14,090 nt of DNA from Baffinella frigidus (taxonomy: Eukaryota; Cryptophyceae; Cryptomonadales; Baffinellaceae), in contig MU646460.1 of assembly GCA_026770585.1 (NCBI GenBank), forward strand, positions 319,325 through 333,414, in the 5' to 3' direction. This document shows positions 1-8,200 of this stretch, piece after piece. The position numbers were made by a program, and so were the translations under genes. The notes under the pieces were generated by a model. That model did not search any database and had not been told where the DNA came from. It worked only from the letters and a program-made list of their open reading frames with translations. Each line of letters begins with the position of its first letter. The stretch's first letter is position 1.

Positions 1-90
1 GAAGGGTTTGGGATTTGGGATTTAATTCGTGAAGGGTTTGGGATTTGGGATTTAATTCGTGAAGGGTTTGGGATTTGGGATTTAATTCGT
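1..90. repeat. 30-bp tandem repeat, three units
   Basis: Three perfect copies of a 30-bp unit beginning GAAGGGTTTGGGATTTGGGA and ending TTAATTCGT, starting at the window edge and probably continuing to its left. A partial unit follows to about 105. The unit looks like drifted telomere-type sequence. Confidence 0.95.
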
Positions 91-121
91 GAAGGTGAAG
101 GGTTTCGGGTTTCGGGGTTGC

Positions 122-227
122 CTCGGCGCCACTCAAGCAACTGGTCACTCTGGGTTCAGACAAGGCAGTCACGACCGACCGTCTGGCTTCGGCGTCCGCG
201 TGACCGGTCACGCGGGCGCTCAAGAGC
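122..227 (-). CDS. S9A peptidase possible exon 10
   Basis: Frame-compatible candidate after GAAACCCAG at 228. Reads LLSARVTGHADAEARR, then SVVTALSEPRVTSCLSGAE, faintly like the family segment SLLaa...v.vLFeP..rtSLaG. It would end at a GC donor (GAG|GCAACC), since no GT lies at a fitting place. It includes a perfect 18-bp palindrome at 197-214. Similarity is weak, so this could be intron. Confidence 0.35.
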
Positions 228-2229
228 CTGGGTTTCGGGTTTCGTGAAGGTGGAGGGTTAGGGTTGCGTGGTTGCCACGGACAACTGGGCAGTTTGAATC
301 AAATCCTCAACCCTAGCCCCTAACCACCCTAACCCCTAACCTAGGGGTTAGGGTTGAGGGTTTAATTCAAACTGCCCAGTTGTCTACTTGTCTCGCAGCA
401 GCACCAGAAGCTCCCCCTGGAACATGGAGGGGAGGGGGGTAGGGTTGAGGGGTTGGAGGTGAGGGGTTAGGGTTGAGGATTTAATTCAAACTGCCCAGTT
501 GTCCACTCGTCACGGAGCAGCACCACCACTCGAGGCTAGAAATGTGACTATTTTATAACAGGGATTCGTTTACAAGTAAAAAAAAAGGTGTGTAGTAATT
601 TTCACACAAATGGGGGCGTTTGGTCACGTGTCGGGCGGAATTCCGCCCGATACGTGACCACGCCTGCCCGTGACTGGTACTAAATTTAATAACCCCACAT
701 GGGGCCCTAATAGACCGAGACAGAGCTAGAAGGGTGCGACATGGAACATGGAGTGATAGTGAGTCGAGTGTGTCATGAGATGCGATTGATTGAGAGGCAA
801 GACCCTGAACCCTGAACCCTCAACCCTCAACCCTGCACTCTGAACCCTGAACCCTGAACCCTGTCAACCTTATCAACCCTGTCAACCCAGTCAACCCTGT
901 CAACCCTGCCAACTCAGTAAACCCAGTAAACCCAGTAGACCGACCTGGAACATGGAGGTGGTGGCGCTATCCTGGACGCCCAACTCCACGAACTCCCCCT
1001 CATCCGAGGCGGGCCCGTCGAACGGCAGCGCCCGCACCCACTTCCGGCTGCGTGCGAGCGAAACATGGTTTTAACGTTGACGTTTTTGTACCAGAATCGT
1101 TCACCATTTTCTCATAATTTCCGTGGCCAACTGCGTACACGCCGGAGAGCGTTAGGGCGGGAAGTTGACAGGGGGCGTCAACTTTGCAGGGGGGGGTAGC
1201 GCCCGCAACCACTTGCGGCTGCGTGAGAGAAGGCGTTAGAGCGGGAAGTTGGCAGGGGCCGTCAACTTCGTAGGGGGTTGGCTTGCCGACCCCGGTCAGC
1301 TTCTCGCCGTAACGCTCGCTCGCACGCAGTCGGCGCCCGTACCCACTTACGATTGTGTACACGCCAGAGAGCGTTAGGGCGGGAAGTGGACAGGGGGCGT
1401 CAACTTTGCAGGGGGGGGTAGCGCCCGCACCCACTTGCGGCTGCCAGCGAGCGAAACATGGTTATAACATTGCCGTTTTTGTACCAGAATCGTCACTTTT
1501 CACCCACTCCCGACTGCGTGCGAGAAAGCGTTAGAGCGGGAAGTCGGCAGGAATCGCAGGGGGTTGGCTTGCCCCTGTCAACTTCCCACCCTAAGTTGAC
1601 CCCTGTCAACTTCCCGTCCTGACGCTCGCTCGCACGCAGTCGGCGCCCGTACCCACATGCGGCTGCGAGCAATATCGGGAGGGACGACTGCCAGTGAGAG
1701 AGCGTTAGGGCGGGAAGTTGACAGGGGTCAACTTAGGGCGGGAAGTTGACTAGGGCAGTCAGCTGACGGCCCGCGGCGTGGGAAGGTGCAGGTGGGGTAG
1801 GTCCGTGTGGTGCATGATGCCCGAGACGTGTGTGGATATCGGGCGTGACCTGTTGTAGAAGGTCGTTACGTGTGTGGATATTGTGCGGGACCTGGTGTAG
1901 ACGTGTGTGGATATCGGGTGGGACCCGGTATAGAAGGTCGTGTGCCCGTGACGTGTGTGGATATTGGGCGGGACCTGGTGTAGAAGGTCGTGGAGCGGAC
2001 GCGCCACTCGTAGCGCTCCGTCCCGTGCCGAGACACGTACCTGGTTTAGGGTGTACGCTCCGTCCATCAGCACCGTTTGAACGTGTGTATGTGTGTGTGC
2101 GAGAGAGAGAGCGAGAGAGAGAGGGAGAGAGAAAACGAGAGAGAACGAAAGAGAGTGAAGACGAGAGAGAGCGAGAGAGAGAGAGAGAGAGTGAAAGTGA
2201 GAGAGAAAACGAGAGAGAGCGAGAGCGAG

Positions 2230-2274
<45 letters not shown>

Positions 2275-5200
2275 CACGTCCCGTGCCTCGACACGCATCT
2301 GCACCAAACCTCCTTCCATCAGCACCAACCGACACTAGCTCTGCCTCACTCAGGTTGACCGATAATGCTCAAGTTGACATGCTGGGCGTGCGGTACAAAC
2401 CCGTCAACTTTGGAGCGGGAAAGAGCCCGGGCACGTACCTGCACCATCGCTCCTTCTGTCACCACCAGCACCCAGCCAGGGCACACCAGGGAAATTTCCC
2501 AACGGTAATACTGAGATTCTTTCCTATGAAAATGCCAACACTCAGCAATTGGAGCCTGGGAACGTACCCCGACACAGACACGTCGGAGGCCTCGCCCTCG
2601 AAGACCACCTTTGCTGATTCGAGCGGCTCCCCGCGCCGCCAGAGACGGATCTGCCCAGGGTAAGGGTTTAGGGTTTGAGGTTTGGGGTTTGAGGTTTGCT
2701 GTTTAGGGTTTGGGGTTTTGGGTTTGGGGTGTGGAGTTTGGGATGTGGGGTGTGGGGTGTGGGGTTTAGGGTTTAGGGTTTAGGGTGTAGGGTCTAGGAT
2801 TCATGGTTGAGCTTTTATGGTTTATGGTTTATGATTTATGGTTTAGGGTGTTTGGGGTGTGGGGTGTGGGGTGTGGGGTGTGGGTTGTGGGGTGTGGGGT
2901 GTGGGGTTTAGGGTTTAGGGTTCATGGTTGAGCTTTTATGGTTTATGGTTCATGATTTATGGTTTAGGGTGCAGGGTTCAGGGTGTAGGGCTTAAATTTT
3001 GGGAAGCACCTGACGGGGATAGCCCGAATCCGTGAGAGTGCCCTCTAGGGTGTAGGGTGTAGGGTGTAGGGTTTCAGGGTCAGGACCTGACGGGGTCAGC
3101 CCGAATCCGTGACAGTGCCCTCTAGGGTGCAGGGTGTAGGGTTTCAGGGTGTGGGACCTGGCGGGGGTAGCCCGAATCCGTGACAGTGCCCTCGCCCATC
3201 GCGGTGTAAGGTTCAGGGTTTAGGCTTTGGGGTGTAGGGTTCCGGGTTCAGGGTGTAAGGTGCAGGGGTTAGGACCTGACGGGGGTAGCCCGAGTCCGTG
3301 ACGGTTCCCTCGCCCATGGCGGTCCCTATAAGCATCTCGTCTCTCGAACGGTACGACGCCGAACTTCACTTCACAAAGGGGTTAACCCCTCGGGATTCGG
3401 GGCCCTTTCCGCCCTGTAAAACCCGATGTGAAACCCAAAACCCGATGTAAACCCCCAAAAATCTGGGTTGATTTATCCTTCACTTAAGGACCTGGCGGGG
3501 GTAGCCCGAGTCCGTATCAGTGCCCTCTAGGGTGTAGGGTGTAGGGTTTCAGGGGTTGGGACCTGACGGGGGTAGCCCGAGTCTGTGACAGTGCCTTTTC
3601 CCATGGCGGTGTCAGGTTCAGGGTTTAGGCTTTGGGGTGTAGGGTTCAGGGTTCAGGGTGTAAGGTTCAGGGGTTAGGACCTGACGGGGGTAGCCCGAGT
3701 CCGTGACGGTGCCCTCGCCCATGGCGGTGCCGATAAGCATCTCGTCTCTCGAGCGGTACGACGCCGACCCCTTCGCCTCCGGGGTCACGAACCCCTGCCA
3801 CGCTCACCATCGTGTCAGCATGGAAACGGGGTGGGAACTACTGGAGTTTCCACAAAACTTAGCCGTGATATCCAGTCCCCTAGCCGTAATATCCAGTCCG
3901 TTGAAACCTAGCCGTAATATCCAGTCCATTGAATCTGAAAACTCGTAGCGCCCATCGCGGTGCAGATGAGCATCTCGTCTCGCGAGCGGTACGAGGCCGA
4001 CCCCTTCGCCTCCGGGGTCACGAACCCCTGCCACGATCACCATCGCGTCAGCACTTCTTTTTGACCGTGTCAGCATTTCTTTTGACCGCGTCAGCATTTC
4101 TAGTCATCTTGTCAGCACGTTTCTGGAAAGTCTCGTCTCTCGAGCGGTACGAGGCCGACCCCTTCGCCTCCGGGGTCACGAACCATGATCATCATTTTGT
4201 CAGCATTCCTAGTCATCGCAAAGAGACGCCGTCGAGGGACCCGGGGTCGCGAAACTCTGCCCCGCTCACCATCGTGTCAGCATTCCTAGTCATCGAGCGA
4301 GTTGGGGGTTAGGGTTTCAGGAGTTCAGGGGTTAGGTTTTGGGGTTCAGGGGTTAGGGGTTCAGGGGTTCAGGGGTCAGGGATCAGGGGTTCGGGGGTTA
4401 TGGGTTAGGGGTTCACGGGTTCAGCTTGGCCTTTTATGGACAAACGCAGTGCCCCCGCCCCGGGCATCATGGTGTCAGCATTTCTAGACATCCTAGCTCT
4501 GTCCGACTTAAGTTTCGTCGCACCATTAAAAACATTTAGTCGTAGATGGACGGTTAATTTGTACTGGAGATCCTTCTTTAAAACTAATAACGATGAGACC
4601 AGATTTAGTGGGACAGAGCTAGACATCGGCCCAGGGTCGCAAATCCCTGTCCCGGGCATCATGTTGTCAGCATTCCCAGTCATCGAGCGAAGCTTGGCCT
4701 TTTCTGGACAAATTCAGTATCCCTGTCCCTGGCATCATAGTGTCAGCATTTCTGTTGATGGTCATCAACCGTTTCTGGAAAGCACCGCATCTGTCTCGTC
4801 CTGGAGAGAAGCGTGGCCTGCCATAGTACAAAAAAAGTGTCATAACTACCCTGCAAACGAGAAGGTTTCCGACTAGCGATTCAATCGAAATACTCAGCGG
4901 GATGAAATTGAGGAGATTTCCGACCTGGTCAGCCTCAGACACGAACTTCATATCGAAGAGATCGAACTCGTGCTTGACAGTGGCGTCCGCCCCCGAAGCG
5001 TGGCCTGCCCTTGTGAAAACACAGTGCCCTAACTGCTCTGCAAACGAGGAGGTTTCCGACGAGCGAGACCTGGTCAGCTTCAGACACGAAGTTCATATCG
5101 AAGAGATCAAACTCACGCTTCACAGGAATTCCCACAAAACATATAGCCGTACCATCCAGTCCCCGAGCATTGAATCTAAATACTCGGGCGGGATGAAATT

Positions 5201-8200
5201 GAGGAGAGTTCCGACCTGGTCCGCCTCAGACACGAACTTCATGGCGAAGAGATCGAACTCGCGCTTGACAGTGGCGTCCGCCCCCCCACGAGACAGCGAG
5301 ATGATCACCCGCCCCGAATCCACGCCTGCCGAGAGAGCAGCGAAAACGCGTTTATTCGGAGAAGAGAAAACGTGTTTATTCGGAGAAGAGAGAATGCGTT
5401 TATTCGGAGAAGAGAAAATGCGTTTATTCAGAGGAGAAAACGTGTTTATCCCGAGAGAGAACACGCATGTATTCGGACCGAATGCAACACGGCCACGGTG
5501 TATCCCTTAAGTGACCAGTAGGCTCCTACGCCCTACCGTAGGGCCCTAGAACCTGCCTAGGGCGAGTTAGGGCGAATATTCACCCTATGGTCACTCAAGG
5601 GATACCTTTTGCAGAGGGCGTGTTGGACTGGTGGGAGTTTTGCAGAGGGTGTGTTTGACTGTTGGGAGTTGGGAGTGTTGGAGGTTGGACGATCGGGAGT
5701 GTTTGAGGGTCGAACCTGGGCCCATATCGAGAGGGGTGCTGCCCCCCCAGACCCACGAGACTGCCTCCTCGACACCCAGGGCGTCGATGTCGAGCAGCGT
5801 TTCCCACTTGGGCTCGTCCTGTATCGTGCAGGGTTAAGGCTCAGGGGTGCCGCTCCAAAATTCACGGATTCGTACAGCACACGCTGGCCGATGTCGAGTA
5901 GCGTTTCCCACTTGGGCTCGTCCTGCATCGTGCAGGGTTAGGGCTTAGGGGTTCCACTCCAGAGGTGGCGGATTCGTTCCGCACCCCCTTGTACTGGCCT
6001 AGCTGGTCGATGTCGAGTAGCGTCTCCGACTTCGGCTCGTCCTGTCGGGTTGAGTATTTGGGGTTCAGGGAGTGTGAGTTGGGGTTTGGGGTGTGGGGTT
6101 TGGGGTTTGGGGTTTGGGGTTTGGGGTTTGGGGTTTGGGGTTTATGGTTTAGGGTTTGGGGTTTGGGGTTTTAGGTTTATGGTTTAGGGTTGGGGTTTGG
6201 GTTTGGGGTTGGGGTTTAGGGTTTAGGGTTCAGGGTTTCGGGTTTAGGGTTTAGGGTTTAGGGTTTAGGGTTTGGGGTTTAGGGTGTCTGGACCTCTGCG
6301 TACTCCTCCTCGGAGCAGATCCCACGGGGGTTTTGTCCGGGGAAACACATTTTTCTTTCATTTGATGGCAACGAAAATTACTACACAATTCGTTCTTATC
6401 GGTAACATAAAAGAATCTGTGTAGTAATTTTGATTGCCATCAAATGAAAGAAAAATAGGTTTCCCCGGATAAGGTTCGTCGCGTCCAGCCACAAGTTGCA
6501 GAGGAAAATAGCGAGTATACTATTCTGGCATTTTCGTGCTTCCTCGATTTCCCCCTAGGACCACACGAGGCTACCCATGCGAACAGAATAAAACGGACTT
6601 TTAAAGTTTTGTGGGCAAATGATCACGTTTCCGCCCGCTGAGCGGTCGGACCTGTGTAAAGTCGCTGCTTTTCATCTGAAAATTACTACACACGTTTACA
6701 ATCGACATTTATTCTGTTCGCATAGGTAGCCTCGTGTGGGACTCCCCTCTGGTATTCACGGCCAAAGCATTTTCGTGCGTCCGCGAGTTTCCGAAACGGA
6801 CGTGTAGTCTCAGAGCGTTGGGGTGTGGAAGAGCGCTGCGCACCGAGACAAAAGTCGAGAGTGGGACGTCTGAAAGCAAAAGTGGAACCTCTGTTAACTT
6901 AAGAAGTAACAGTCGTTGCTTCAGGGTTTAGGGTTTCTGGACCTTTGCGTACTCCTCCTCGGAGCAGCGCCGCCAGATCCCGCGGGGGTTCGACGCGTCC
7001 TGCCAGAAGTTGTGCAGACCGCCGGTGCTTCCGCAAGGAAGCACACGCAGAGCGATGAGACGTGCGACGCATGGACTCTGGGATTGTCACATCAGCAAAT
7101 TATCAGGCTTTGGCTGATAATTACCTGATAAGTCTGATAATTTATCATCTGAACGCTGATATACCAACCCTACTGACTTTAGGGTTTAGGGTTCAGGGTT
7201 TCGGGTTTCGGGTTTAGGGTTTAGGGTTTAGGGTTGAGGGGGTCTGGACCTTTGCGTACTCCTCCTCGGAGCAGCGCCGCCAGATCCCGCGGGGGTTCGA
7301 CGCGTCCTGCCAGAAGGTGTTTATCTCAGGAAAGGGATTTTTAAATTCGTTTTCTTAAGTCAACCCCCCTTCAAATTTGTCAACTTATGCGCAGAGAAAA
7401 GAATAAGTTGACGAATTTGTACAGGAATCGACTTAAGAAAACGAATTTAAAAATCCCTTTTCTGAGATAAAAGTTGTGCAGCAACGCTCAGAGACTACAC
7501 GTGCGTTTCGAAAACTTTCGAGGAAGCACGGAAATTCTTTGACCGAGAATACCAGAAGGGACCACCAGCAACCCGTTGCAGCTTATATCCGGATCGGGTA
7601 CGGCAGTGAATTTCAGCCAAACCGATGAGATCTCATCGTTATCTCCCGTCAGCAGTTCGAGGTCCCTGGGGTTTCCTACCGTAGGGTCCTACGAATAAAT
7701 CAGAAACAGAATTTCATTCCCGGATTCTAGCGAGGATCTGGTAAAAGCTGCTACGGGTTGCTGGTGGGAGTCCTAGGGGAAACTCGAGGAAGCACGAAAA
7801 TGCCGGAATAGTGAATACCTGCCAGAAGTTGTAGAGGAACGCGCCCCGCTTCGTTGCGTACGGGATCTTCTCCTTGGCGTTGTAGATCGAGAGCAGCCGC
7901 GGGTGCAGCTCCGACTCGGCCGGCTCGCCCAGACGCTGGATCGTGTTCTTGTTCTGCGTCTCCACCCACTCCAGCGCGGCAGGCGCGAGGACCTCCTCCA
8001 GCCACTCGTTCTCATCCACGGCGGCCCCCATGGAGGAGGTGGCAGTAGATGCCGTCACGACCAGCGGAACTTCCCGGATGCTTGATCGCAGGGGCGTCGC
8101 TTTTTCCAGAAGTGACTGCGAAAGCGCACGCTTCGGCGACGACCCGGCCGCGGGAACGGCAATGGGGGCGGTCGGCCGCAGCTGCGATCCGCTTTTCGTC

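Noticed and set aside
1-120. Chromosome end (true telomere) at the left edge
   Set aside because: The repeats are degenerate 30-bp units rather than pure TTTAGGG, and coding exons continue to the edge; similar tracts lie throughout the introns.
1000-1434. 144-residue minus-strand open frame with repeated ATPPCKVDAPC
   Set aside because: It arises from the tandem repeat in S9A intron 7 and is in a different frame from the recognisable exon 8 reading.
1830-2663. 277-residue plus-strand open frame (and overlapping frames on both strands)
   Set aside because: Most of it is the GA microsatellite (Arg/Glu or Ser/Leu runs). It overlaps S9A exons 6 and 7 on the other strand and shows no family similarity.
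3003-3800. CRISPR-like array
   Set aside because: Repeats are irregularly spaced, are copies of an exon end, and the window is eukaryotic.
5120-5464. 114-residue minus-strand frame as an independent gene
   Set aside because: It is exon 4 read through into the 24-bp minisatellite upstream and intron downstream.
7016-7178. Structured noncoding RNA in the 163-bp repeat
   Set aside because: It can fold, but so can most fold-backs here; no tRNA, snRNA or other known RNA features were recognised.
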